From: JBELHR01 sp042091275
Lineage (GTDB): Bacteria > Bacteroidota > Bacteroidia > Flavobacteriales > Flavobacteriaceae
Assembly: GCA_042091275.1 (NCBI GenBank)
Contig: JBELHR010000009.1
Coordinates: 1-64,000, forward strand
Length of the DNA stretch: 64,000 nucleotides
Direction of reading: 5' to 3'
The notes beneath the pieces are model-generated. The model had not been told where the DNA came from and did no database searches. It saw only the letters and a program-made list of their open reading frames with translations. The first letter of the stretch is position 1. Every line of letters begins with the position of its first letter. The position numbers and the translations under genes were made by a program. Of this stretch, positions 37,401-44,206 are shown in pieces.

Positions 37401-38094
37401 CGATAAGGAAACGAATGACTCCTATATCTATGAATGGTTAGATCCAGACGGAATGGTTGTTCCGGGCTTAAACGCAAGGTCTAGCGAGGTACTTTTATCT
37501 AAATCAGGAAGTTATTTAGTCCGAGGAACAAATCCTGACACCGGTTGTTATTATGAGAAGATTTACGAGGCTTATGTTTCTCGTATCGCGGAGATTGGAT
37601 CAGAGGACATTGTAATTCTAGACGAAAACGGGAACAAATCTGTTAGAATCAAAAAAGACGGCTTAGGTATAGGAGACTATGAATTTTCTATTGATGACAT
37701 CAATGGTCCATATCAGAGCGAAGGATATTTTGATCGACTCAGCATTGGAACACATATCATCTATATCAGAGATATTTTTGGATGTGGTATTGCGGAGGTT
37801 ACGGTAACAATCTTAGATTTTCCGAAATACTTCACCCCGGAAGAAACGGATAATAACACTTGGAACGTAAGAGGTGTGAGCACTGCAGACGCGGAATTAT
37901 TTAGCAAGGGAGAAATAAATATATTCAATAGATACGGTCAACAAATAACCACCATTAATATTTACGGCGAAGGCTGGGATGGTACTTGGAACGGTGTTGA
38001 AATGTTACCTACTGATTATTGGTATAGTGCAAAACTCATTGACCAAAATGGGGAAATTAGAATGTATCAAGGTCATTTTAGTTTGATCAAATAA
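28453..38094 (+). CDS. Giant T9SS type B secreted protein with about 24 Cys/Asp-rich modules
   Basis: 3213 residues. A signal peptide (MKKLLSILWFCFLVNPVFSQ) is followed by a ~430-residue beta-propeller-like region (EAANWIFGKKAGVSF, YYIFTVG, YWVISLVDND). A PKD/Ig-like stretch comes next. Then about 24 modules of 75-95 residues follow. Each opens with a CDDDxDG-type acidic motif that could bind calcium, runs through FDL and a Y.ISYH.S..DA segment, and closes with IYVR.E...TGC and a NPLP linker. The final ~90 residues (FPKYFTPEETDNNTWNV, FNRYGQQI, GWDGTWNG, DYWYSAKL) are the gliding-motility C-terminal (type B) sorting signal for T9SS export. A surface adhesin or matrix role is likely. Modules 4-8 and 9-13 form a tandem super-repeat, with 689 bp identical at DNA level. 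Confidence 0.92.
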   Translation: MKKLLSILWFCFLVNPVFSQGEAANWIFGKKAGVSFTSGNAEVFNFTPNPANPINTLEGCSSISDAFGNLLFYSDGTRVWNRNHEIMPNGSNLQGHRSSTQSGIIVPNPDNDDLYYIFTVGTNLTGGDPPDNTQGFRCYTVNMAANGGLGEVVPGSQIDLSDGKSQEWTEKVTAVRQDDCGDYWVISLVDNDNSTNGDYTDSSYDSLNWESPTNWGSTFYAYRVSGSGVDLNPVKSKVPVDTDEIKGYLKVSPEGDFIALANYDVNRSINADAYMFTLDLASGKIGENDDSRLNLLNNQRGLKLFSDSEISTLGAPYGVEFDATSRFLYLSLHDLNGGRWNSMDGDDEIRIFQFDLQAPDIAASKTEIHYERGNVYRPGLQLSYGNQIYVTVPRSYFSDTQYLDIIEFPYLKGTAANYTESFVNLGSGRATQGLPPFIQSLFLQELNITNNGSLDDNRDYLYLCEGDNYIIRHNVNYNPAWTYTWTKDGIVIPTADREQLTISYDNVNSVNKYTLEVDQNDGTCPKIGTSIVTFSPPPSVGEPSDIFECDDNTDGFYFFDLTNNDLSILNGLDTAQYRVEYYSSEADALADNELNKIADPSNYRNQAPYTAETIYARLESTDLSSCFEIVDFQINVTNVPNATIPTDYIVCDSDIDGDDNNGESLFLLSNKDLEILGGLDGTRYNLTYHLSQNDADLGRNAINKNTPFSSGSVTIYTRLQNNQNSSCTDTSVSFNLIVNLLPDLLQDEFNQIDCDNDGLDGADFKDLEDFIPVFVSDPIKYDISYHQTRATAELGTEAINNPKNYYATTETIYYRFVNKTSGCFRIAKLNITMLSSDVSNTIEQTLVNCDISQNGFSTFDLNTLYEAFISDYPYIETIGATVSFYSTMTDARDATNRISDWSNYTNIVPYNDIVYIRVDNGICSDFGKYAKLEVDPIPLANATVSDLVVCDDDRDGFFTNFRLNDARAEILGLFNPSEYDISFYNNPADRISDSNRLGDSYTNFVAGGNSIYVRIQSIETGCINNNLSFEVEVLDIPDISNSLPIQFVCDEDLNGYAEFDFNNSLEETYTADLILNGLDPSLYTINYFSSESKAINNIDALSLPYTNASPFQRETIWVRVENNTTGCFSTMSFQIQVNNAPLFLPISNYAQCDNADDLDPENGITNTFILNTKDSELFPNILEREQFNISYHPSIVDANNKTNIINKDLGYTNTSPFNQEVFVRMENKNDPSCFKTTSFYLVVNPLPEVIEPILDFIVCDDDINQTTNYDLDQVIPLITADPVNTQISFFSSEEAALNNDTALKLPALQINSPSKTFFARHENTSGCVDVSQVNVIVVATAIPNTFTMSFENCDITQNGQSLFDITDAQLKLLEDYPNLDSPEVTIQYFFSENDAQNDTNVIPNLASVSNQNSYNQEIWIKVESLGCTYIGKHLELIVNPLPLVTSTVSNIEVCDDNGNGIISDFRLDQKRNEILDGANSQDYSIDFYDNPADRITNSNPLGNIYQNILSGGNTIYVRIIDMNTGCINDNIQFDLVVNPQPTIANTIDPILICDTDFDNRYLFDFDNSNDPSYVSDLILDGLNPTEYSISYHSSLNAAIGASPITLPYENNSASETIWVRVENNTTGCFSTMSFQIQVNNAPLFLPISNYAQCDNADDLDPENGITNTFILNTKDSELFPNILEREQFNISYHPSIVDANNKTNIINKDLGYTNTSPFNQEVFVRMENKNDPSCFKTTSFYLVVNPLPEVIEPILDFIVCDDDINQTTNYDLDQVIPLITADPVNTQISFFSSEEAALNNDTALKLPALQINSPSKTFFARHENTSGCVDVSQVNVIVVATAIPAQRQETIELCDLYESPTQDDQDGQSLFDFSNFDLELEAYFAAIPNTSISHYPSELDAQNKTNEIINISNYRNNLTYTTNGSQKIWTRVEAFRNGQLVEECIYIGSHLELTIIPIPQLPDTTDNLELCDNDFDGKEVFDLRLKRLELEQLNPNYSISFHLNKNDAVNNIGALADNFESIGQRVYVRVENTANTSSNNESCPNTNLTFELVVKSLPFIGEIEDLEYCTIDFNDTIDIDLHQRDSAILLGLSPNLTIKYFLTELDARQGTNEISQSGQTFAFQGENAVIWAKINDFSQSDVCPAILNFRLVKNLSPDLSDVFSFSDCALFDGSQSFDLSELAMLLIGQAQMSTGLFEFYYFDSNNNPIENYNNYIIAKDEEIRVEIQNKIAENCSVSRLINLKINPSPSIPFQVYDFVACDEDLDGITNFDLTNLKGIISADDQIQLRFFTSLEDAIDNVNVIVSPQNFSNQFSSKIYVRHQYPGAANCPAFSEVNLEVALYKFDDSIRQNLYTCDDDEDGISNFDLREFDNTIKNLFPEDQPVTIRHYTSQQDAEQDTNAILFKNYSNYRNIGSPFEQKIYTRSQNMLAPDCSVYIQQVLTLIVNPIPETENLTAEICHDPISYPNTPSLGLFDLTAYESDILKGENPEDYQISYHLTKTLAELNENAIDPSETKNYSNLSDKQIVYLRIESLNSSCASIAELKLQVNPLPDSNLNINPLMICDFGSENNQLNDNRYLIYDILELKETEILANIKDDPENYSIEFFNSELGANNSDFQERVKLPLLITSQEIVIWVKLIDKRTGCFSLSSFSSQLFEAPTPTEIPDLELCDDGLVDNDEQNGVLYDFALVDLDNDILADQNNKSDFNVSYHLSQEDADSGNNALDKQSFNNESSPGNISIYVRVENKEQGLCYSSSISFDFIVNTIPFINQNISPEIGCDLAGTNSYGFNLNALKFKITENTSLHPNIEYFRSEQSAKNTGSKDGLIPEDLLENYEVSSRVIWARLSLNGCYRFTSIELRVEPLPVYEKPMDIEVCEDGSDIDLSSFDLEVIADENIRSGLEISYYPSRADAENQVNQLENLNTLDIDGSMDIFISVKNRETGCFSIDYKYFTISSNPLPDFDITTPIVFCQENEQIKVFIDKETNDSYIYEWLDPDGMVVPGLNARSSEVLLSKSGSYLVRGTNPDTGCYYEKIYEAYVSRIAEIGSEDIVILDENGNKSVRIKKDGLGIGDYEFSIDDINGPYQSEGYFDRLSIGTHIIYIRDIFGCGIAEVTVTILDFPKYFTPEETDNNTWNVRGVSTADAELFSKGEINIFNRYGQQITTINIYGEGWDGTWNGVEMLPTDYWYSAKLIDQNGEIRMYQGHFSLIK
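31792..32480 (+). repeat. Copy 1 of a 689-bp exact direct repeat inside the T9SS gene
   Basis: By eye it is identical to 33295-33983 (offset 1503 bases, 501 codons, in frame). It spans the end of module 6, modules 7 and 8, and the start of the next linker. The neighbouring modules in the two blocks are related but strongly diverged. Confidence 0.93.
33295..33983 (+). repeat. Copy 2 of the 689-bp exact direct repeat
   Basis: Identity begins at GAGACC and ends at GCTATTCC, with sharp divergence on both sides. It covers the end of module 11 and modules 12 and 13. Confidence 0.93.
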
Positions 38095-38115
38095 AGATTA
38101 GATTCCTTATTTTTG
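38082..38115 (+). promoter_or_regulatory. Full Bacteroidota promoter of uvrB (TTTG-N22-TATTTTTG)
   Basis: The -33 TTTG at 38082-38085 lies in the last codons of the T9SS gene, and the -7 element at 38108-38115 ends 4 bases before the uvrB ATG. The message should be leaderless or nearly so. Confidence 0.6.
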
Positions 38116-38119
38116 TATA

Positions 38120-40102
38120 ATGGAATTTATATTAGAATCCGAGTTTAAACCGACAGGGGACCAGCCCCAAGCCATCGAAAATCTCGTCCAAGGAATTAAA
38201 GAAAACACCCCTTTTCAAACTCTAGTTGGAGTTACTGGTTCGGGTAAGACTTTTACTGTTGCTAATGTTATTAAAAAAGTTGAGAAACCCACACTGATTC
38301 TAGCCCATAACAAAACACTCGCTGCACAGTTATACTCGGAGTTTAAGCAGTTTTTCCCAAATAACGCTGTGGAATATTTTGTCTCATACTACGACTATTA
38401 TCAACCAGAGGCTTATATCCCCGTAACGGGTACCTATATCGAAAAGGATCTCTCCATAAATGAAGATATAGAGCGAATGAGATTGAGCACCAGTTCCGCT
38501 CTCCTATCCGGAAGAAGAGATGTTATCGTGGTTGCTTCCGTTTCTTGTTTATACGGTATTGGAAATCCAACAGAATTTAAAAAAAATGTAATAAAAATCC
38601 ACCAAGGACAAATAATAACGAGAACCTCGTTTTTAAAATCTTTGGTGACTAGCCTTTATTCTAGAACCGAGGGAGAAGCAAAATCTGGTAATTTCAAAAT
38701 TAAAGGAGACACGGTAAGTATCTATCCCTCCTATGGAGAGCAAGGGTATCGCATTCATTTTTTTGGAGATGAAATTGAAGAGATTGAAAGTTTTGATACC
38801 GAAACTAATGCGGTATTGGAACAATTTGAAGAAATCTCAATTTATCCCGCTAACCTATTTGTTACCTCTCCCGATATTCTTCAAAATGCCATTCACTCTA
38901 TTCAAGAAGATTTGGTAAAACAAGTAGATTATTTTCACGAAGTTGGAAAACCTTTGGAGGCAAAACGCATCTTGGAACGAACAGAATTTGATTTAGAAAT
39001 GATTAGAGAATTAGGATATTGTTCCGGTATCGAAAATTATTCTCGCTATCTAGATGGACGCAAAGCTGGCACGAGACCTTTCTGTTTATTGGACTACTTT
39101 CCGGAGGACTATCTTATGATCGTAGATGAAAGTCACGTTACCATTCCACAAACTCATGCTATGTATGGAGGAGATCGCTCGCGCAAGGAAAATCTTGTAG
39201 AATACGGGTTTAGACTTCCCTCTGCCATGGACAACCGACCTTTGAAATTTGAGGAGCTCGAGGCCATTCAAAATCAGGTCATATACGTAAGTGCCACACC
39301 CGCAGATTATGAGCTTAAAAAATCGGAAGGAGTGGTTGTGGATCAAATAATACGCCCAACAGGTCTTCTGGATCCGATTATTGAGGTGAGACCATCTGAA
39401 AATCAGATAGATGATCTAATTGAAGAAATTCACAAAAGAACAGAAATTGACGAGCGTGTATTGGTAACCACCTTGACCAAAAGAATGGCTGAGGAATTGA
39501 CCAAATATCTCAGTAGAATTCAAATTAGATGCCGCTATATTCACTCGGATGTAGACACCTTGGAGCGGGTAGAAATAATGCAAGATCTCCGCAAGGGAAT
39601 ATTTGATGTTTTAATTGGTGTCAATTTACTTCGAGAAGGTCTAGATCTACCAGAAGTATCGCTAGTTGCAATTATCGATGCGGATAAAGAAGGATTTTTG
39701 CGCTCCCATCGCTCTTTGACTCAAACTATTGGTAGAGCTGCAAGAAATGTAAATGGTTTGGCCATTATGTATGCCGACAAGATAACCGATAGTATGAGAA
39801 AAACTATGGATGAGACCTCTAGTAGAAGGGAAAAACAAATGGAATATAATAAGCTGCACAATAAAGTTCCTAAACAAATCAACAAGGCGATAGAAAGTTC
39901 CTTGCTAACTGCTACAAATCGAAGTGTAAACGAAGTGGACAATACCAATTATACAAAGGACATTGTCAATTATTCTGAAAAACAGAAAATGACTTTGCTC
40001 AAGGAACTCAAAAACAAAATGGAGACCGCTGCAAAAGATCTAGATTTCTTGGCAGCAGCAAAATATAGAGACGAAATCAAAACTCTCAAAGAATCCCTAT
40101 AA
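38120..40102 (+). CDS. uvrB: Excinuclease ABC subunit B
   Basis: 660 residues, the standard UvrB length. It has Walker A in GVTGSGKT, the DNA-clamping beta-hairpin region YYDYYQPEAYIPVTGTYIEK, helicase motifs LMIVDESHVTI, VTTLTKRMAEELTKYL, VLIGVNLLREGLDLPEV and QTIGRAARN, and the C-terminal UVR motif that binds UvrC (AAKDLDFLAAAKYRDEI). It verifies damage in nucleotide excision repair in the cytoplasm. No copy of the S24 operator is visible in its promoter, so it is probably not part of that regulon. Confidence 0.98.
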   Translation: MEFILESEFKPTGDQPQAIENLVQGIKENTPFQTLVGVTGSGKTFTVANVIKKVEKPTLILAHNKTLAAQLYSEFKQFFPNNAVEYFVSYYDYYQPEAYIPVTGTYIEKDLSINEDIERMRLSTSSALLSGRRDVIVVASVSCLYGIGNPTEFKKNVIKIHQGQIITRTSFLKSLVTSLYSRTEGEAKSGNFKIKGDTVSIYPSYGEQGYRIHFFGDEIEEIESFDTETNAVLEQFEEISIYPANLFVTSPDILQNAIHSIQEDLVKQVDYFHEVGKPLEAKRILERTEFDLEMIRELGYCSGIENYSRYLDGRKAGTRPFCLLDYFPEDYLMIVDESHVTIPQTHAMYGGDRSRKENLVEYGFRLPSAMDNRPLKFEELEAIQNQVIYVSATPADYELKKSEGVVVDQIIRPTGLLDPIIEVRPSENQIDDLIEEIHKRTEIDERVLVTTLTKRMAEELTKYLSRIQIRCRYIHSDVDTLERVEIMQDLRKGIFDVLIGVNLLREGLDLPEVSLVAIIDADKEGFLRSHRSLTQTIGRAARNVNGLAIMYADKITDSMRKTMDETSSRREKQMEYNKLHNKVPKQINKAIESSLLTATNRSVNEVDNTNYTKDIVNYSEKQKMTLLKELKNKMETAAKDLDFLAAAKYRDEIKTLKESL

Positions 40103-40186
40103 ACAGGTATCCTAATATTAAGCGAATTTGAGGTATTGTGAGGTCTTTAAATTCGTCCTATTTTTACTATAAGTAAGAAGGAGATT

Positions 40187-40223
40187 AGCAATTACCCCTC
40201 GTGTTTACACGGTTGCTTTTTTT
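40187..40223 (+). terminator. Bulged terminator-like hairpin after uvrB
   Basis: AGCAA (40187-40191) pairs with TTGCT (40213-40217) and CGTG-TTTA-CACG forms the tip. Six unpaired bases bulge on the 5' side. T7 follows. Confidence 0.55.
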
Positions 40224-40299
40224 AGAATTGATAGTTTCTTGGCGGAAAACAAAATAGAGTTCCTTCTTAAAATCTTATTTATCAATTCGAAAAACAAAA

Positions 40300-40328
40300 A
40301 GAGTTCAATTTTATTGGACTCTTTTTTT
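40300..40328 (+). terminator. Intrinsic terminator (plus strand)
   Basis: A 10-bp stem (40300-40309 with 40313-40322, one G-T pair), a TTT loop and a T-run ending at 40328. Confidence 0.8.
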
Positions 40329-40332
40329 ATGC

Positions 40333-40365
40333 ACAAAAAAAAAGCCCTTAAAAAGGGCTTTTTTA
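40333..40365. terminator. Bidirectional terminator, mainly for sucC
   Basis: AGCCCTT-AAA-AAGGGCT (40343-40359) with a long A-run on the left (U-run for the minus strand) and a T-run on the right. Confidence 0.85.
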
Positions 40366-40386
40366 TTTGATTTTATAATTATTTTA

Positions 40387-41580
40387 TTATTTCAATACCT
40401 CTGCAACTTTATCTGCAGCTTCTTGAAATTCAGTTGCCGAAATAATAGCCATTCCACTATCGTCGATCAACTGTTTCGCTTCTTTAGCATTGGTTCCTTG
40501 TAATCTCAAAATAATAGGAACATTGATAGCATCTCCCATATTTTTGTAAGCATCTACAACTCCTTGAGCAACGCGATCACATCTTACGATACCACCGAAG
40601 ATATTTACTAAAATAGCTTTTACGTTAGGATCTTTTAAAATAATTCTAAAAGCAGTTTCCACACGTTTAGCATCAGCAGTACCACCGACATCTAAGAAGT
40701 TAGCAGGTTCTCCACCAGCTTGTTTGATCAAATCCATAGTTCCCATTGCGAGACCTGCACCATTAACCATACAACCTACATTTCCATCTAAATCTACATA
40801 GTTTAGACCAGCAGCCTTAGCTTCAACTTCGATAGGATTTTCCTCTCTTAAATCACGCATTTCAGCATAATCCTTGTGACGATACAAAGCATTTTCATCT
40901 AGGGAAACTTTGGCATCAACTGCCATAATTTTATTGTCCGAAGTTTTTAAAACTGGATTAATTTCAAAGAGAGATGCATCTGAATGTGTGTAGGCTTTGT
41001 AAAGAGCCATTACAAACTTCACCATATCTTTAAAAGCAGCTCCACTCAATCCTAAATTGAAAGCAATTTTTCTAGCTTGAAAAGGCAAAAGTCCTAATGT
41101 AGGATCTACATCTTCCGTAAAAATTAGGTGTGGTGTCTTGTCCGCAACTTCTTCGATATCCATACCTCCCTCGGTAGAATACATAATCATATTTTTTCCT
41201 GAAGAACGATTCAAAAGAACAGACATATAAAATTCTGAAGTTTCTGTTTCTCCTGGATAATATACATCTTCACAAATCAAAACCTGATTTACTTTCTTCC
41301 CTTCAGCAGAAGTTTGTGGAGTCTTTAGCATCATTCCGATGATAGATTCACTGATCGTTTCTACTTCTTGAAGATTCTTAGCAAGTTTAACTCCTCCTCC
41401 TTTTCCGCGTCCTCCTGCGTGGATTTGAGCCTTGATAACATGCCAACTAGTTCCTGTCTCAGAAGTTAATTGCTTCGCTGCATCTACAGCCTCTTTATGG
41501 TTGTGTGCTACAATTCCTCTTTGGATTCTAACTCCAAAGCTATTGAGAATTTCTTTTCCTTGATATTCGTGTAAATTCAT
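40387..41580 (-). CDS. sucC: Succinyl-CoA synthetase beta subunit (ADP-forming)
   Basis: 397 residues from ATG 41580 (MNLHEYQGKEIL, the normal SucC start; an earlier ATG would sit upstream of the promoter). The ATP-grasp domain has GGRGKGGGVKLAKNL, the CoA-ligase domain has GNVGCMVNGAGLAMGTMDLI, and GGIVRCDRVAQG lies near the C-terminus. It catalyses the substrate-level phosphorylation step of the TCA cycle. sucD is not adjacent. A minus-strand -7 element precedes it. Confidence 0.97.
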   Translation of the reverse strand: MNLHEYQGKEILNSFGVRIQRGIVAHNHKEAVDAAKQLTSETGTSWHVIKAQIHAGGRGKGGGVKLAKNLQEVETISESIIGMMLKTPQTSAEGKKVNQVLICEDVYYPGETETSEFYMSVLLNRSSGKNMIMYSTEGGMDIEEVADKTPHLIFTEDVDPTLGLLPFQARKIAFNLGLSGAAFKDMVKFVMALYKAYTHSDASLFEINPVLKTSDNKIMAVDAKVSLDENALYRHKDYAEMRDLREENPIEVEAKAAGLNYVDLDGNVGCMVNGAGLAMGTMDLIKQAGGEPANFLDVGGTADAKRVETAFRIILKDPNVKAILVNIFGGIVRCDRVAQGVVDAYKNMGDAINVPIILRLQGTNAKEAKQLIDDSGMAIISATEFQEAADKVAEVLK

Positions 41581-41602
41581 TTGATATCGTTTATAATCTG
41601 CA

Positions 41603-41610
41603 CAAAAATA
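41603..41610 (-). promoter_or_regulatory. -7 element (TATTTTTG, minus strand) for sucC
   Basis: An exact TAnnTTTG match 22 bases before the sucC ATG. It lies downstream of the alternative start at 41619 and so excludes it. Confidence 0.55.
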
Positions 41611-41660
41611 ATAATCCATTTTAAATCTAGGTTAGAACTGAGAAAAAGATTTCACTATTT

Positions 41661-41679
41661 ATTCAAACATTATTTGAAT
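41661..41679. promoter_or_regulatory. Inverted repeat in the sucC/DUF5916 divergent spacer
   Basis: ATTCAAA-N5-TTTGAAT is a perfect 7-bp palindrome between two divergent genes. It could be a regulator binding site; no regulator is known. Confidence 0.35.
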
Positions 41680-41759
41680 TTTTAGCTTTAACAATTAATT
41701 AAGAGCAAACTTCACCTAGTTTGATAATTTCGTAGTGGAATTTCGAAAAACTCTCTCTG

Positions 41760-44162
41760 ATGCGCATCCGGATTGCAATTATTTTAATTGTTGCCACATT
41801 TTTTCAGGTCAAAGCTCAAGACAAAAAATCCTTAAGGACCAAAAGGACGGAGCAAACTATCAAAATTGACGGAAATTTAGATGAAAGCGACTGGTTGGGT
41901 GCAAATCTCGCAGATTCCTTTGTAATGCTGGAACCAGGAACAGGATTGGCAGAGCCCGATAACAAAAAAACTACAGTCCGAGTTTTATACGACGACGAGG
42001 CAATATATATAGGTGCCTACTTATATGACGATGATCCGGAGAATATCCCCATGCAATTTACACCGAGAGACCAATTCGGTCAAGCAGATTATTTTGGTGT
42101 CGCATTGAACCCTAACAATGATGGTCAAAACGAATCGGTCTTTTATGTAATGTCCTCGGGAACCCAAGCAGATATAAAAGTTACGCTTGATCGCGAAGAC
42201 GAGAATTGGAATGCAGTCTGGGATAGTCAAGTTTCTGTAAAAAGCGATGGATGGGTAGTTGAAATGAAAATCCCTTACTCCATGTTGCGTTTTTCCAATC
42301 AATCGGTTCAAACTTGGGGGGTCAACTTTATGAGAAATATGCAAGACACAAGGTCCACCTATACTTGGAACTTTGTCGACAAAACCAAAGGGTTTATGGC
42401 TCAATATGCTGGGCTTTTAGAAGGGATTGAAAATCTCAAACCTCCAATTCGATTAAATTTTTATCCATATGGATCTCTTTACAACACCATAGATGACCAA
42501 GGAAATAGTGATTTCTCTTCGAGTTTAGGGCTGGATCTAAAATATGGGGTAAGTGAGGCTTTTACTCTCGATGTAACGTTAATACCAGATTTTAGTCAAA
42601 CCAGATTTGATGATGTTGTACTAAACTTAGGGCCTTTTGAACAGCGTTACGATGAGCAGAGAGCATTTTTTACCGAAGGAACTGAACTTTTTGACAAAGC
42701 GCGTTTGTTCTATTCGAGAAGAATCGGAAACAATCCAGTAGGAGAAGACGATGTAGAGGAAAAATTAGAAGAGAACGAATCCATACTAGACAATCCCAAT
42801 AGTGTGCAGATGCTAAATGCATTTAAGCTTTCAGGTCGAACAAAAAATGGCCTTGGAGTTGGAGTCTTTAATGCCATTACGGAAAAAACCTTTGCCACAG
42901 TAATAGACACCATAACTGGAGACAAAAGAAAAATTTTAACGGAACCGTTTAGTAATTATAATGTATTTGTAATTGATAAGCAATTTAACAGAAATTCATC
43001 TGTAGGTATTATAAATACTAATGTTTTAAGACAGGGTGGTTTTCGAGATGCCAATGTCTTTGCCGCATTGTTTGATTTGGCCAACAACTCAAACACCTAC
43101 AAGATTGAGGGAAATATTAAAATGAGCTATGTCAACGATACCGAGATTAAAAGAGGTTATTCTGGCTATACTTCTGTGGAAAAAATAAGCGGACAATTTC
43201 AGGCGAGATTAGCAAATTTTTGGGGTACACCAGACTATGATATTAGAGATCTTGGTTTTCAAAGAAGGGTAAATTACAACAACTTTTTTTCTCAGATTTC
43301 TTATCGAATTTTTGAACCTACGGAAAAATTAAACCAATTTAGAATTGGCCTCGATGCTAGATTAGACCACTTGCATAAGCCTTATGTGTATACTGGAAAT
43401 AATTTCGAGTTAGAGATGTTTGCCACGAACAAAAAGAATTTATCCTTTGGTATGAGTGGGGAATTCCAAATAGGTCCACAATACGATTATAACGAACCCC
43501 GAGAAGACGGAAGATTTATAATTCAAAACCCCAATATAGGTTTTGGTGGATTTATAAGTTCCGATTACAACAAAACAATTGCTTTGGATGTTCGGCTCTA
43601 CTATCTAAACCGTTTGAATGAGGACAGAACAGAATATGCCTTAAATATTAGTCCGAGAATTAAGCCTTCAGATAAAATTCTTTTTATTTACGAATGGGAT
43701 TGGGTAAAAGCCAAAAATGTAAAGGGATATGTAACCACTTTGGAGGACAATCGAATTATTTTTGGAGACCGAAACTTAAAAAACATCACCAATAGCTTAA
43801 CGGCAAATTACAACTTTAGTGCCCTTTCGGGAATTGCTTTGGCATTCCGTCATTATTGGGCTCCCATAAGTTATGGAGATCAATTTTACAGTCTACAAGA
43901 GGATGGGACACTAGAAAACACCAATTATCAAGAAAACGAAGATGTGAATTTTAATATTTGGAATATGGACTTGTCTTACTCTTGGCAATTCGCCCCTGGA
44001 AGTAATATTGTCCTGCTCTACAGAAATTCTATTGCAAAAGAAGACCAGTTATCAGATTTGCCCTTCGCGGATAATATCAACAATTTACTTCAAGAGGGAA
44101 TGAATCATATGGTGTCTTTGAGGCTTACCTATTTTTTAGATTTCAATAAGCTTAAAAATTAG
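41760..44162 (+). CDS. DUF5916 outer-membrane protein with N-terminal CBM9-like domain
   Basis: 800 residues. A signal peptide (to about residue 19, VKAQ) is followed by a carbohydrate-binding family 9-like beta-sandwich (about 30-220: IKIDGNLDESDWLGA, VRVLYDDEAIYIGAYLYDDD, WVVEMKIPYSMLRF, WGVNFMRNMQ). The remaining 570 residues are the DUF5916 region, rich in alternating amphipathic strands and ending YFLDFNKLKN, and probably form an outer-membrane beta-barrel. The family is common in Bacteroidota with no settled function. It stands between a divergent sucC and a LolD-type gene. Confidence 0.85.
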   Translation: MRIRIAIILIVATFFQVKAQDKKSLRTKRTEQTIKIDGNLDESDWLGANLADSFVMLEPGTGLAEPDNKKTTVRVLYDDEAIYIGAYLYDDDPENIPMQFTPRDQFGQADYFGVALNPNNDGQNESVFYVMSSGTQADIKVTLDREDENWNAVWDSQVSVKSDGWVVEMKIPYSMLRFSNQSVQTWGVNFMRNMQDTRSTYTWNFVDKTKGFMAQYAGLLEGIENLKPPIRLNFYPYGSLYNTIDDQGNSDFSSSLGLDLKYGVSEAFTLDVTLIPDFSQTRFDDVVLNLGPFEQRYDEQRAFFTEGTELFDKARLFYSRRIGNNPVGEDDVEEKLEENESILDNPNSVQMLNAFKLSGRTKNGLGVGVFNAITEKTFATVIDTITGDKRKILTEPFSNYNVFVIDKQFNRNSSVGIINTNVLRQGGFRDANVFAALFDLANNSNTYKIEGNIKMSYVNDTEIKRGYSGYTSVEKISGQFQARLANFWGTPDYDIRDLGFQRRVNYNNFFSQISYRIFEPTEKLNQFRIGLDARLDHLHKPYVYTGNNFELEMFATNKKNLSFGMSGEFQIGPQYDYNEPREDGRFIIQNPNIGFGGFISSDYNKTIALDVRLYYLNRLNEDRTEYALNISPRIKPSDKILFIYEWDWVKAKNVKGYVTTLEDNRIIFGDRNLKNITNSLTANYNFSALSGIALAFRHYWAPISYGDQFYSLQEDGTLENTNYQENEDVNFNIWNMDLSYSWQFAPGSNIVLLYRNSIAKEDQLSDLPFADNINNLLQEGMNHMVSLRLTYFLDFNKLKN

Positions 44163-44206
44163 TTGTTCATCCATTAAAATTTCTTAATTTTCCAAGAAAT
44201 TAAAGG

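Larger units (their letters stand above)
40103..40330 (+). ncRNA. Candidate structured RNA or long structured uvrB 3' UTR
   Basis: No coding frame is evident in the 284-base uvrB-sucC spacer. Four structures stand out. An 11-12 bp hairpin pairs 40122-40133 with 40145-40156. A bulged terminator-like hairpin with T7 lies at 40187-40223. Two longer pairings cross each other: 40174-40182 with 40261-40269, and 40225-40233 with 40280-40288. A terminator at 40300-40328 closes the region. No clear TAnnTTTG promoter is seen at its 5' side, so it may be processed from the uvrB transcript. It does not match tmRNA, RNase P or SRP RNA motifs that I know. Confidence 0.35.

Noticed and set aside
28453..38094. 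Frameshift or fusion of several genes in the 9.6-kb reading frame
   Set aside because: One uninterrupted frame runs from a signal peptide to a single T9SS sorting domain with regular modules throughout, so it is one real gene.
40103..40386. tmRNA, RNase P RNA or SRP RNA after uvrB
   Set aside because: No tRNA-like ends, tag reading frame, GAGGAAAGTCC-type or GGAAGCAGC-type motifs are visible.
44178..44201. Terminator formed by AATTTCTT/AAGAAATT before the LolD-type gene
   Set aside because: The stem is AT-rich and followed by AAAGG, not U's. It may still be a weak regulatory hairpin but is not supported as a terminator.
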